Source: Hydrogenophaga sp. 2FB
GTDB taxonomy: Bacteria; Pseudomonadota; Gammaproteobacteria; Burkholderiales; Burkholderiaceae_C
Reading direction: 5' to 3'
Assembly (NCBI RefSeq): GCF_005503365.1
Contig: NZ_SCML01000042.1
Location: 1-54,509 of the forward strand
Length of the DNA stretch: 54,509 nucleotides
The notes under the pieces were generated by a model that saw only the letters and a list, made by a program, of their open reading frames with translations, had not been told where the DNA came from and searched no databases. Shown here piece after piece: positions 46,967 through 54,509 of this stretch; within the stretch, counting starts at the first letter, position 1; the number at the start of each line of letters is the position of its first letter. The translations under genes and the position numbers were made by a program.

Positions 46967-49246
46967 TCAGGGCGCTTTCAGGCGCCACCACGCGGGCAGC
47001 AGGCGCCGCACCTCGGCACGGCCGAAGCGCTCGTCCATCAACACCAGCACGCCCCGGTCGTCCGGCCCACGGATCACGCGGCCGGCGGCCTGCACCACTT
47101 TCTGCAGGCCCGGGAACAGGTAGGCGTAGTCGTAGCCCTGACCAAAGCGCGCCTGCAGCCGCGCGCGCAGCTGGTCGTTCACCGGGTTGATCTGCGGCAG
47201 CCCGAGCGTGGCGATGAAGGCGCCGATGAGGCGGCGGCCCGGCAGGTCGATGCCCTCGCCGAACGCGCCGCCGAGCACCGCGAAACCGATGCCCTGGCCG
47301 TCGTCGGTGAAGCGCGCCACGAACGCGTCGCGCTCGGCTTCGCCCATGCCGCGCGACTGCGCCCACACCGGCAGCTCGGGGTGGGTGGCCTGCAGGCGTT
47401 GCAATGCCTGTTGCAGGTAGTCGAAGCTGCTGAAGAAGGCGAGGTAGTTGCCCGGCCGCTCGGCGTACTGCGTGGCCATCACATCCACCAGGGTGTCGAG
47501 CGAGGCGGCGCGGTCGGCGTAGCGGGTGGAGAGCTGCGGTGTCACGCGCACGCTCAGTTGCGCCGGGTCGAAGGGCGAGGGCACGTCGAGTCGCAGCGTG
47601 TCGTCGGGCAGGCCGAGCAGGTGGGTCACGTAGTCCATCGGGCTGAGCGTGGCCGAGAACAAGGTGGCGCTGCGCGCGGCCTGCCAGCGTGGTTGCAACA
47701 GCGGACCCGGGTCGAGGTTGCGGATGGTGAGCACCGGGTGGCGCGAGCGGCCGACCGGGCGCGCAGGGTGCGTGAGGTCCACCAGCGAATGCGTGTCGAA
47801 CAACTCGGCCACGCGCAGGAAATGCAGCACCTCGAACAGCCAGGTCTGCAACCCGGCCGCTTCTGGATCGTGGGCGAGGTGGTCGGACAGCGTGGCACTG
47901 TGGTGTTGCAGCGCGTCGATGAAGCTGTGCGGCAACTCGGGCAGCACCTCGTGCGCCTGCGTGTGTGCGCGCGCCAGCGTGCCCCACTGGCGGTGCAAGC
48001 GGTCCATGGCTTTCTTCAGCGCGCCCGGTGCGGTTTGGCGCGCGGCCTGGAAAGCGGCCGGGTGCAGCTCGGCGCTGTACATGAGCCGCGCGCGTTCGAT
48101 CAGGTTGTGCGCCTCGTCCACCAGCAGGCCCACGCGCAGGTCGTCGTTGACGGTGAGCGACCAGGCCTGCGCGCTGAGGTCGAAGAAGTGGTTGAAATCG
48201 CCCACGACCACGTCGCTCCAGCGCAGCATGTCCTGCCCGAGGTAGTAGGGGCAGACCTCGTGCTGCAACGCGAGGTCGCGCAGCGCGGCCTTGTCGAGCC
48301 AGCCGGCCTGCGCGGCGGCTTCACGCGCCTGGGGCAGGCGGTCGTAGAAGCCGCGCGCGAGCGGGCAGGAATCGCCGTGGCAGGCCTTGTCCGGGTGTTC
48401 GCAGGCCTTGTCGCGCGCGACGAGTTCGAGCACGCGCAGGGGCTTGGTCTGCATGCGCTGCAAGGCATGCAGCGCGAGCTGGCGGCCGGGGGTCTTGGCG
48501 GTGAGGTAGAGCAGCTTGTCGGTGCCCTGCGCGGGTGCGGCGCGCAGCGCGGCGAACAGCGTGGCCATGGTCTTGCCGATGCCGGTGGGTGCCTGCGCGA
48601 GCAGGTGGCGCGCCGCGCCATGCGCGCGGTAGACGGCGGCGGCGAGGTCGCGCTGGCCGGGGCGGAAACCGTCGAACGGAAACGCCAGGGTTTGCAAGGC
48701 CGCATCGCGCGCGGCACGGTGCGCCTGCTCGGCGCGCGCCCAGCCAGCGTAGCGCGCACACAGCGATTCGAAGAAGGCCTTCAACTCGATGGCGCTGTGC
48801 CACACCGGCAGTGCGGTTTCCTGCCCCGTGTCGATGTTGAAGTACACCAGCGCGAGTTCGATGCGCTCCAGCCCGAGTTGCTGGCACAGCATCCAGCCGT
48901 ACACGCGCGCCTGCGCCCAGTGCAGCGCGCGGTGGTTCTCGGGGATCAGTGCCGCGTCGCCGCGATGGGTCTTGATTTCTTCGAGCCGTGGCACCGCCGG
49001 GTCAAACCCATCGGCGCGGCCTTGCACGCGCAGGCCGTCGTGCTGCGCACTGAGCAAGACCTCGCGCTGGTAGCCCGCCGCGCGCCGCGCGGTCACGGTG
49101 GCGTGGCCGGCGATGCCGTCCTGCGCGCTCGGCGAGGGCGTGAAGCGCAGGTCCAGGTCGCCGGTTTTGGCGGCGAACGCGCACAGCACGCGCACGGCCA
49201 CCGTGGCGGTGGCCGTCAGCTCGTCGGACAAGGTGGCGGTGTGCAT
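46967..49246 (-). CDS. DinG/XPD-like DNA helicase with N-terminal Cas4/RecB-like nuclease domain
   Basis: A 759-aa protein. Residues 60-140 look like a PD-(D/E)XK nuclease domain: GRADG (Asp79), LEEIKTHRG (Glu90, Lys92), then QARVYGWMLC. The superfamily 2 helicase has Walker A APTGIGKT (219-226), four cysteines placed as in XPD-type iron-sulfur helicases (282, 289, 294, 332), DEAH (377-380), ATLFSATLSP, and a C-terminal QAAGRVIRGPDD. It probably unwinds and processes damaged or branched DNA. A LexA-like site lies 12 bases upstream of the ATG. No clear ribosome site is visible. Confidence 0.9.
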   Translation of the reverse strand: MHTATLSDELTATATVAVRVLCAFAAKTGDLDLRFTPSPSAQDGIAGHATVTARRAAGYQREVLLSAQHDGLRVQGRADGFDPAVPRLEEIKTHRGDAALIPENHRALHWAQARVYGWMLCQQLGLERIELALVYFNIDTGQETALPVWHSAIELKAFFESLCARYAGWARAEQAHRAARDAALQTLAFPFDGFRPGQRDLAAAVYRAHGAARHLLAQAPTGIGKTMATLFAALRAAPAQGTDKLLYLTAKTPGRQLALHALQRMQTKPLRVLELVARDKACEHPDKACHGDSCPLARGFYDRLPQAREAAAQAGWLDKAALRDLALQHEVCPYYLGQDMLRWSDVVVGDFNHFFDLSAQAWSLTVNDDLRVGLLVDEAHNLIERARLMYSAELHPAAFQAARQTAPGALKKAMDRLHRQWGTLARAHTQAHEVLPELPHSFIDALQHHSATLSDHLAHDPEAAGLQTWLFEVLHFLRVAELFDTHSLVDLTHPARPVGRSRHPVLTIRNLDPGPLLQPRWQAARSATLFSATLSPMDYVTHLLGLPDDTLRLDVPSPFDPAQLSVRVTPQLSTRYADRAASLDTLVDVMATQYAERPGNYLAFFSSFDYLQQALQRLQATHPELPVWAQSRGMGEAERDAFVARFTDDGQGIGFAVLGGAFGEGIDLPGRRLIGAFIATLGLPQINPVNDQLRARLQARFGQGYDYAYLFPGLQKVVQAAGRVIRGPDDRGVLVLMDERFGRAEVRRLLPAWWRLKAP

Positions 49247-49258
49247 CAAGTGGCATGG

Positions 49259-49278
49259 TACTGGATATATATTCAGTG
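49259..49278. promoter_or_regulatory. LexA box (SOS operator) between divergent helicase and nuclease genes
   Basis: TACTGGATATATATTCAGTG matches the E. coli LexA consensus TACTGTATATATATACAGTA at 17 of 20 positions, including the CTG-N10-CAG core (49261-49276). It occupies most of the 33-base gap between two divergent start codons and so could shut both genes. TATATT at 49268-49273 sits exactly where a -10 element would place transcription at the downstream ATG. Confidence 0.85.
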
Positions 49279-49279
49279 A

Positions 49280-50074
49280 ATGGACCCGAATGCACCCCCT
49301 CTGACGCGCCGCCACCACCAGCGCCTGCGCGAGGTGTACCGCCCGGCCGGCTGGCCCTGCCACGACATGATCGAGGTCGAATTGCTCGCCGCCGGTTTGC
49401 TGGAGCGCCGGCCTTCGCCCGAGGGATTCGAGAGCCTGCGCGTGACCGATGCCGGCATCCAGCGCCTGGCCGAGGTGTTTGCCCGGAACAAGGCCGTGCG
49501 CACACCGCACGAGGCGCTGGTGGAGCGTGTCGCCGTGGCGATGGCGCAGGCCGGGCGGATCACCTGGCGCGGCCTGGCGCTGCGCGTGCCGCTGCCGCGC
49601 GCGCTGCTCACCGGCGAGCCCGAGCTGGCCGCGCCGATGCAACAGGTCGCCGCTTTCGAGAGCGAGGCGCCAGCGCTGGCGCCCGAACATGGTTGGTGCA
49701 TGGCCTGCCCCGACGTGTTTTCGGTGCGCCACACCTCGGTGGAGGCCTATCTGCAACCCGTGGTGCACGAGGTCAAGGTCAACCGCGCCGACGTGCTGGG
49801 CGACCTCAAGCGGCCGGCCAAACGCGCGGCCTACCTGGCCATGGCCAGCGCCTGCTGGTACGTGCTGGGGCAGGACGCCAAGGGCCGACCGATCGCCTCG
49901 CCCGACGAGATTCCCCCCGAGTGCGGCGTGATGCAAGTCGAAGGCGAGCGGCTCGTGGTGGCGCGCGAGGCGCCGCGCCGCGCTTTGGACCGGCTGCCGT
50001 TCCACGTGTGGATGGCGCTGGCGCGCAGCGGGCCGGCCGTGCGCCTGGAGGACGAGGCGCAGTCGCTGTTGTGA
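49280..50074 (+). CDS. PD-(D/E)XK-like nuclease domain protein with N-terminal wHTH-like region
   Basis: A 264-aa protein of no family I can name. Residues 10-70 look like a winged helix (LREVYRPAGWPCHDMIEVEL, LLERRP, LRVTDAGIQRLAEV). Residues 140-195 fit a PD-(D/E)XK core: PDVFSVR with Asp145, HEVKVNRAD with Glu164 and Lys166, then the helix KRAAYLAMASACWYVL. It is divergent from the helicase/nuclease gene and shares its LexA box, so it probably works in the same SOS-induced process. The ATG is 3 bases after the operator with no ribosome site, suggesting a leaderless message. Confidence 0.75.
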   Translation: MDPNAPPLTRRHHQRLREVYRPAGWPCHDMIEVELLAAGLLERRPSPEGFESLRVTDAGIQRLAEVFARNKAVRTPHEALVERVAVAMAQAGRITWRGLALRVPLPRALLTGEPELAAPMQQVAAFESEAPALAPEHGWCMACPDVFSVRHTSVEAYLQPVVHEVKVNRADVLGDLKRPAKRAAYLAMASACWYVLGQDAKGRPIASPDEIPPECGVMQVEGERLVVAREAPRRALDRLPFHVWMALARSGPAVRLEDEAQSLL

Positions 50075-50160
50075 CGGCCTGCGAGAAACCCCACTGGCGC
50101 GGCGCGCGCGCTGTGGCGATGATGTATGTCTGTGCCGCGTTTCACCCAAGGAGAACCGCC

Positions 50161-50682
50161 ATGAAAACCCTCAACGACCACCTGAGCCAGTACGCGGCCT
50201 ACCACCGCGACCGCCGCAACATCCTCACCCACTTCGTCGGCATTCCCATGATCGTGCTCGCGGTCGTGGTGCTGCTCGCGCGCCCCGCCTTTGACGTGGC
50301 GGACCTGTCCGTGTCGGCGGCCACGTTGGCGGTGATCGCCGCCACGCTCTACTACCTGCGGCTCGATCTGCGCTTTGGTGTGGTGATGGGCGTGCTGCTG
50401 GCGTTGTGCCTCGCGGTGGCCCACGCCACCGCGACGCTGTCCACCGCGGCCTGGGCCACGTTCGGCGTCGGGCTGTTCGTGGTGGGCTGGGTGATCCAGT
50501 TCGTGGGCCACATCTTCGAAGGCCGCAAGCCCGCGTTTGTCGACGACGTGATGGGCCTCATCATCGGCCCGCTGTTCGTGGTGGCCGAGCTGGCGTTCCT
50601 GATGGGGCTGCGCCGCGAGGTGGAGGCGGTGGTCGAGTCGCGCGCGGGGCCGGTGCATTCGGGCCGCACGCTGGCGAAATGA
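50161..50682 (+). CDS. Mpo1/DUF962-like membrane protein
   Basis: A 173-aa protein with about four or five hydrophobic segments. It has the conserved opening YAAYHRDRRNILTHFVGIPMIVL and a late WVIQFVGHIFEGRKPAFVDD. The histidines are in the positions shared with yeast Mpo1, an iron-dependent 2-hydroxy fatty acid dioxygenase. Lipid alpha-oxidation is therefore possible but not shown in bacteria from this sequence. AAGGAGAAC precedes the ATG. It overlaps the next gene by four bases. Confidence 0.85.
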   Translation: MKTLNDHLSQYAAYHRDRRNILTHFVGIPMIVLAVVVLLARPAFDVADLSVSAATLAVIAATLYYLRLDLRFGVVMGVLLALCLAVAHATATLSTAAWATFGVGLFVVGWVIQFVGHIFEGRKPAFVDDVMGLIIGPLFVVAELAFLMGLRREVEAVVESRAGPVHSGRTLAK

Positions 50683-51212
50683 TCCGCCCCGAATCGCCGG
50701 GCGACGTCGAGGCCATCCACGCGCTGACGGCGGCCGCGTTCCTGAACGGGCCACACACCAGCCACACCGAACACCTCATCGTCGACGCGCTGCGCGCCGC
50801 GGAACAGCTCACCTTGTCGCTGGTCCATGAGCGCGATGGCGCGCTCATCGGGCACGTGGCGGTGTCGCCCGTGACGATCCGCGACGGCAGCCGCGGCTGG
50901 TTCGGCCTGGGGCCGATCTCGGTGCTGCCCGAGCACCAAGGCCAGGGCGTGGGCAGCGAGCTCGTGCGCGCGGCGCTGGAGCGCTTGCGCGAAGAGGGCG
51001 CGCAGGGCTGCGTGCTGCTGGGCGAACCGGCCTACTACGGCCGCTTCGGTTTTCGCGCCGTGCCCGGGCTGGTGTTGCCCGGTGTGCCACCCGAGTATTT
51101 CCAGGCCCTGGCATTCGATGCGCCGTTGCCCCACGGCGAGGTGGCGTACCACGAGGCCTTCGATGTGTTGCCACCCGATCTGGAAGGAAACCCCGGCGAC
51201 GACCGGGGTTGA
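50679..51212 (+). CDS. GNAT N-acetyltransferase, YhbS-like
   Basis: A 177-aa acetyltransferase. It opens IRPESPGDVEAIHALTAAAF, has the acetyl-CoA loop ISVLPEHQGQGVGSELV (Q/R-x-x-G-x-G/A) and LGEPAYYGRFGFRAV, which is characteristic of the YhbS group. The acceptor is unknown. Its ATG overlaps the stop of the DUF962-like gene, so the two are probably coupled. Confidence 0.9.
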   Translation: MIRPESPGDVEAIHALTAAAFLNGPHTSHTEHLIVDALRAAEQLTLSLVHERDGALIGHVAVSPVTIRDGSRGWFGLGPISVLPEHQGQGVGSELVRAALERLREEGAQGCVLLGEPAYYGRFGFRAVPGLVLPGVPPEYFQALAFDAPLPHGEVAYHEAFDVLPPDLEGNPGDDRG

Positions 51213-51239
51213 AAAACGCACCGAGCGCACGCTGATCTG

Positions 51240-51268
51240 TTTCATGTAACTATACAAGTTACATGAAA
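51240..51268. promoter_or_regulatory. Long inverted repeat over the Rrf2 start codon, candidate auto-operator
   Basis: Twelve-base perfect arms TTTCATGTAACT / AGTTACATGAAA flank ATACA. The right arm contains the ATG of the Rrf2 gene (51263). It is the most AT-rich and symmetrical site nearby and is ideally placed for the dimeric Rrf2 protein to block its own transcription or translation. Confidence 0.75.
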
Positions 51269-51745
51269 ATCGACAGCAAGCTTTCCTCCATTCTTCACCT
51301 GCTGCTGCACATGGCGCACAGCGAGCGGCCCATGACGTCCGAGGCGCTGGCCGCCTGCATGCCGGGCAGCAACCCGGTGGTCGTGCGGCGCACACTCGCG
51401 GGCCTGCGCGAGGCCGGCTTCGTCAGCTCCGAGCGCGGCCATGGCGGCGGCTGGGTGCTGGCCTGCGACCTGCGCAACGTGACGCTGCGCGATGTGTACG
51501 ACGCCGTCGGTGCGCCCGCCGTGTTCGCCATGGGCCACCGCACAGACAACCCGCAGTGCCTCGTGGAGCAGGCCGTGAATGCCGCGCTGGATGGCGCACT
51601 GCGCGACGCCGAGGCCTTGCTGGTGCAGCGCCTGGGCAGCGTCACGCTGGCCGTGCTGTCGGCCGATTTCAACCGGCGCTTTGCCGAGCGCCCCCATGAC
51701 AGGAGCCACCACCATGCACACGGACACCACCCACAGCCTGAATGA
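51263..51745 (+). CDS. Rrf2-family transcriptional regulator
   Basis: A 160-aa regulator. The winged helix (about residues 8-65) reads LSSILHLLLHMAHSE, SEALAACMPGSNPVVVRRTLAGLREAGFV and GHGGGWVLA. Only one cysteine lies in the region where iron-sulfur Rrf2 sensors carry three, so it is more likely a YwnA/thiol- or ligand-sensing type than IscR/NsrR-like. The His-rich C-terminus (RSHHHAHGHH) could bind metal. It overlaps the FAD oxidoreductase gene by 32 bases and probably controls it. Confidence 0.92.
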   Translation: MKIDSKLSSILHLLLHMAHSERPMTSEALAACMPGSNPVVVRRTLAGLREAGFVSSERGHGGGWVLACDLRNVTLRDVYDAVGAPAVFAMGHRTDNPQCLVEQAVNAALDGALRDAEALLVQRLGSVTLAVLSADFNRRFAERPHDRSHHHAHGHHPQPE

Positions 51746-52619
51746 CGCCATCGTGATCGGCGGCAGCTACGCCGGCTTGTCGGCTGCGATGCAACTGGCA
51801 CGCGCGCGCCGGCGTGTGCTGGTGATCGACGCGGGCGTGCGCCGCAACCGTTTTGCCCGGGCGTCGCACGGCTTCATTGGCCAGGACGGTCGCGCGCCGG
51901 GCGACATTGCCGCCGAGGCCAAGGCTCAAGTGCTGGCCTACCCCAACGTGCGCTGGCTCGATGGCACGGCCGCGCAGGCCGAACGGCACGACGGCGGCTT
52001 TCGCGTGACCACCGCCGACGGTGCGACCGAACACGCCCGCAAAGTGGTGATCGCCACCGGCGTGGTGGACGAGTTGCCCGCCATCGACGGCCTGGCGCAG
52101 CGCTGGGGCAGCAGCGTGTTCCATTGCCCCTATTGCCACGGCTACGAACTCGACGAGGGCCGCATCGGTGTGCTGGCGTCGAGCGCGCTGTCCATGCACC
52201 ACGCGCTGATGCTGCCGGACTGGGGGCAGACGACGTTCTTCCTCAACGACGCCTTCGTGCCCGACGGTGCACAACGCGCCGCGCTGGCCGCGCGGGGTGT
52301 CACGGTGGAAGCCGAGCCGATCGCGCGGCTGGAGGACGCGGCCACGGTGTTGCTGCGCGATGGCCGGCGTCTGACCATGGACGGCCTGTTCACCGCCACC
52401 CGCACACGCCTGGCCAGCCCCGTGGCCGAGCAACTCGGCTGTGCGCTGGAGGAGGGACCCACGGGGGCCTTCGTCCAGGCCGACGCGATGCAGGCCACCA
52501 GCGTGCCCGGCGTGTTCGCCTGTGGAGACGCCGCGCGCGCGGCGGGCAACGTGGCCATCTCGGTGGGCGCGGGGGCCATGGCGGGTGCGGCCGCGCACCG
52601 CTCGCTGATGTTCGATTGA
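51714..52619 (+). CDS. FAD-dependent thioredoxin-reductase-like oxidoreductase
   Basis: A 301-aa NAD(P)/FAD oxidoreductase. The FAD loop is IVIGGSYAGLSAAMQLA, the redox motif CPYCHGYEL (two cysteines around Pro-Tyr), and a late VFACGDAARAAGNVAISVGAGAMAG. The usual second glycine loop for NADPH is not well formed (GVLASSALSMHHAL), so the electron donor or partner may differ from thioredoxin reductase. It may act in a gliotoxin-type or thiol oxidase branch. AGGAG lies 9 bases before the ATG at 51714. Confidence 0.9.
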   Translation: MHTDTTHSLNDAIVIGGSYAGLSAAMQLARARRRVLVIDAGVRRNRFARASHGFIGQDGRAPGDIAAEAKAQVLAYPNVRWLDGTAAQAERHDGGFRVTTADGATEHARKVVIATGVVDELPAIDGLAQRWGSSVFHCPYCHGYELDEGRIGVLASSALSMHHALMLPDWGQTTFFLNDAFVPDGAQRAALAARGVTVEAEPIARLEDAATVLLRDGRRLTMDGLFTATRTRLASPVAEQLGCALEEGPTGAFVQADAMQATSVPGVFACGDAARAAGNVAISVGAGAMAGAAAHRSLMFD

Positions 52620-52675
52620 CCCTGGAACCAGAAGCCACTGCGCTACGCGCCCCCGGTCGTGACATGCCGTGGATG

Positions 52676-53533
52676 TCAATCGCGCGCGGGAGCGAACCGC
52701 GTCACGCGCGCCTGCACGAAAACCTGATCGGCCGCCGAGAAATCCCATTGCTCGACGGCGCAGGCGCGCTCGGCGGCATCCCAGCGCAACAGGTTCACCG
52801 AATTCGGCGCATCCGGGCGCACCCGGCTCGATACCGCCGTGCCGGCCTGCACGGCCCACATCGGCCGCGCCAGGCCCGGCAGCGGCACCACGTAGGGCAG
52901 GTGGATGTGTCCTCCCATCACCACATCGGCGCCTGCCGCGGCCCAAGCGGCCTGCGCGGCGGCGTGGCCCCTCAACCGATCATGCACATCGCGTTCGCGC
53001 ACGACCTCGATCGGCTGGTGCACCACGACGACGCGCAACTGCGCGGCCGTGGCTTGCGCAAGCCGTTCGGCCACGCGCGCCACCTGCGCCGCCGACACCT
53101 CACCGTTCTTGTGCCGGTGCGCGCGCGTGGTGTTCACGCCCAGCACCATCAGCGCGGGTGAGACGAACACGGGCTCGAGTTCGTCACCGAACGCCGCGCG
53201 GTACCCCGCGTAGGGCCGCACCAGCCGCCCCCACAGGTTGAACAACGGGATGTCGTGGTTGCCCGGCAGTACCAGCCGCGGCGCATCGAAGCGCTCCATG
53301 AACGCGCGCGCGGCGGCGAACTGTGCGGTGCGCGCGCGCTGGGTGATGTCGCCGGAGAGCACCACCAGATCGGGCCGCAGTTGCTGGCCCAGGTGCACGA
53401 GTGCTTGCGCCACCTCGGGCACCTCGGTGCCGAAGTGCGGGTCCGAGATCTGCAGGATCGTGCTCACTGGAGTTGCTTCGCCCTGCGGGCTGCGGTGCGA
53501 GCTTGCTTGGGAACGGCCCGGCGCTGCGCTCAT
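52676..53533 (-). CDS. Calcineurin-like metallophosphoesterase (class III cAMP phosphodiesterase-like)
   Basis: A 285-aa two-metal phosphoesterase. The motifs are ILQISDPHFG, VLSGDITQ, VLPGNHDIP, VVVHQP and GGHIHLP, the pattern of CpdA/YfcE-type enzymes that act on cyclic nucleotides or phospholipid head groups. The ATG at 53533 overlaps the kinase stop (ATGA). However, the first 22 residues look like translated spacer, and a GTG at 53467 just before the first strand is a realistic start. Confidence 0.88.
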   Translation of the reverse strand: MSAAPGRSQASSHRSPQGEATPVSTILQISDPHFGTEVPEVAQALVHLGQQLRPDLVVLSGDITQRARTAQFAAARAFMERFDAPRLVLPGNHDIPLFNLWGRLVRPYAGYRAAFGDELEPVFVSPALMVLGVNTTRAHRHKNGEVSAAQVARVAERLAQATAAQLRVVVVHQPIEVVRERDVHDRLRGHAAAQAAWAAAGADVVMGGHIHLPYVVPLPGLARPMWAVQAGTAVSSRVRPDAPNSVNLLRWDAAERACAVEQWDFSAADQVFVQARVTRFAPARD

Positions 53534-54495
53534 GCGGGTGGCACGGCGTCATCGGCCGTGGGCTTCAGCAGAAACAGGGGTTCGGACAGCACGCGGAACG
53601 TCAGCGGCGGCTTCATGCGCGTGACCTCGCCGTCGAAGGCCACCTTCATGGACCTCAAGCGCATGAGCTTCGGCGGCTTGACCACCATGTCCTGGAACTC
53701 GAAGCGCTCGATACCGTCGTCGTCCCCGAGCGAGCCCATGGCGCCACGCGCCATCAGCCGCAGCATGGCGAGTGTGCCAATCGGCTTGAGCATGACCGCG
53801 GTGACGTAACCGTTGTCGGCTTCCTGGTGGTGGTTCACCAGCACGCCCAACTGCTGGAGTTGCAGCCGGTTGTTGCCGACGAACAGGGTCAGCGTGCGCA
53901 CGTCGTGCACGTCGCCCTCCAGGCCGATCTCCAACCTCAGACGGCGCTGCGCCCGCAGCAGCGTGGCGGCGGCTGCCCACAGCGCCACGAGCTGGCTGCG
54001 GCCAAAGCGCGCCTTCCAGCTTTCGCGGTCTTCCAGCAGATCGGGGTACAGGCCCACGCTGGCGTTCACCAGAAACAGCTGCTGGTTGACGGCGGCCACC
54101 TGCACCGGTTCGGGATGCGCGCGCAGCAGTTGTGCCGTGGCATGGGCCGTGTCGGTGGCGATGCCGTGCGTGCGCGCGAAATAGTTGAAGGTGCCGCGCG
54201 GGACCACGCCCATGGCACAGCCGGCGGCATGGGCGGCCTGGGCCACGGTGTTGATGGTGCCGTCGCCGCCCACGGCCACGACGGCCGAGCGCTCGTCCAA
54301 CGCCTGCGCGGCCCGCTCGCGCGCCGTGCGGGCCAGGTCGGCGGGGTCGCAGAAATGCAGCTCGCCCTGCCGGCCCGCGGAGGCCAGGGTGGTCTCGATG
54401 GCTTGGCGCGTGGCCTCCGCGTCCTGGCTGCCGGCGCTGCCGTTGATGACGAAGTGCAACGCGGCGGCCGGGTCGATGTCGGGCGTGGCGGGCAT
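53530..54495 (-). CDS. Diacylglycerol/lipid kinase family protein
   Basis: A 321-aa DAGK-catalytic-domain protein (DgkB/YegS-like). It has FVINGSAGSQ, the nucleotide loop VAVGGDGTINTVA, VPRGTFNYFARTHGI, and the late AFDGEVTRM that carries a conserved acidic residue. It phosphorylates diacylglycerol or a related lipid at the inner membrane. It overlaps the phosphoesterase gene by four bases, an opposing kinase/phosphatase-like pairing of interest only as context. Nothing readable follows in the last 14 bases of the window. Confidence 0.9.
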   Translation of the reverse strand: MPATPDIDPAAALHFVINGSAGSQDAEATRQAIETTLASAGRQGELHFCDPADLARTARERAAQALDERSAVVAVGGDGTINTVAQAAHAAGCAMGVVPRGTFNYFARTHGIATDTAHATAQLLRAHPEPVQVAAVNQQLFLVNASVGLYPDLLEDRESWKARFGRSQLVALWAAAATLLRAQRRLRLEIGLEGDVHDVRTLTLFVGNNRLQLQQLGVLVNHHQEADNGYVTAVMLKPIGTLAMLRLMARGAMGSLGDDDGIERFEFQDMVVKPPKLMRLRSMKVAFDGEVTRMKPPLTFRVLSEPLFLLKPTADDAVPPA

Positions 54496-54509
54496 GGGCG
54501 CTGGGTCTG

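Noticed and set aside
49247..50149. Helicase reading frame extended upstream to 50149
   Set aside because: The extension is antisense to the PD-(D/E)XK-like gene and crosses the LexA box. The conserved region begins after the ATG at 49246.

Overview
The window is a very GC-rich, densely packed stretch of bacterial chromosome. The gene content suggests a Burkholderiales betaproteobacterium of the Comamonadaceae type (Hydrogenophaga or Acidovorax-like): a Bug-family binding protein, a ThiC gene behind a TPP riboswitch, xanthine dehydrogenase next to a BMP-type ABC importer, and a GbsR/MarR gene beside a cyanide-insensitive bd oxidase. The genus is a guess. I see no rRNA, tRNA, CRISPR array, insertion sequence or prophage. 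No stretch longer than about 300 bases lacks a gene or a recognisable regulatory element.

Layout. 1-10.5 kb is mixed housekeeping: thiC with its riboswitch, a glycine-zipper protein, a membrane-fused spermidine synthase-like protein, an MBL-fold hydrolase, a small MscS channel, a frameshifted APC permease overlapping a secreted SAM-methyltransferase-like protein, and a DUF72 protein. 10.5-17.4 kb (minus strand) is a six-gene carbohydrate operon: ROK regulator, ABC ATPase, permease, periplasmic binding protein, sugar isomerase/epimerase and Gfo/Idh/MocA dehydrogenase.

17.5-32.6 kb is a purine island. xdhAB runs on the minus strand and is divergent from a LysR regulator. The plus strand carries LysR, a nucleoside-type ABC importer (ATPase, two permeases, BMP lipoprotein), an orphan Rieske oxygenase, an adenine-deaminase-type enzyme, a decayed 2'-5' RNA ligase-like gene, a second BMP protein and guanine deaminase. 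Together these would import purines, deaminate adenine and guanine to hypoxanthine and xanthine, and oxidise these to urate. The Rieske enzyme is the unexplained member.

32.7-43 kb holds an acyltransferase-like protein, a GbsR-cydA-cydB operon with a perfect palindromic operator candidate, dcd, a zinc metallopeptidase, and a catabolic cluster on the minus strand (GntR, a serine-less alpha/beta hydrolase, Bug binding protein, fumarylacetoacetase, cyclase). 43-54.5 kb holds a DEAD-box helicase, apaH, a CorC-like protein, then a divergent DNA-processing pair (a helicase with a Cas4/RecB-like nuclease domain, and a PD-(D/E)XK-like protein). The pair is separated by 33 bp containing a near-perfect LexA box. 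After that come an Mpo1-like protein, a GNAT, an Rrf2 regulator with an operator over its own start codon, an FAD disulfide oxidoreductase, a metallophosphoesterase and a lipid kinase.

The strongest leads are the LexA-controlled helicase/nuclease pair, the orphan Rieske oxygenase in the purine island, the secreted methyltransferase behind a frameshifted permease, and several perfect inverted repeats placed as operators.
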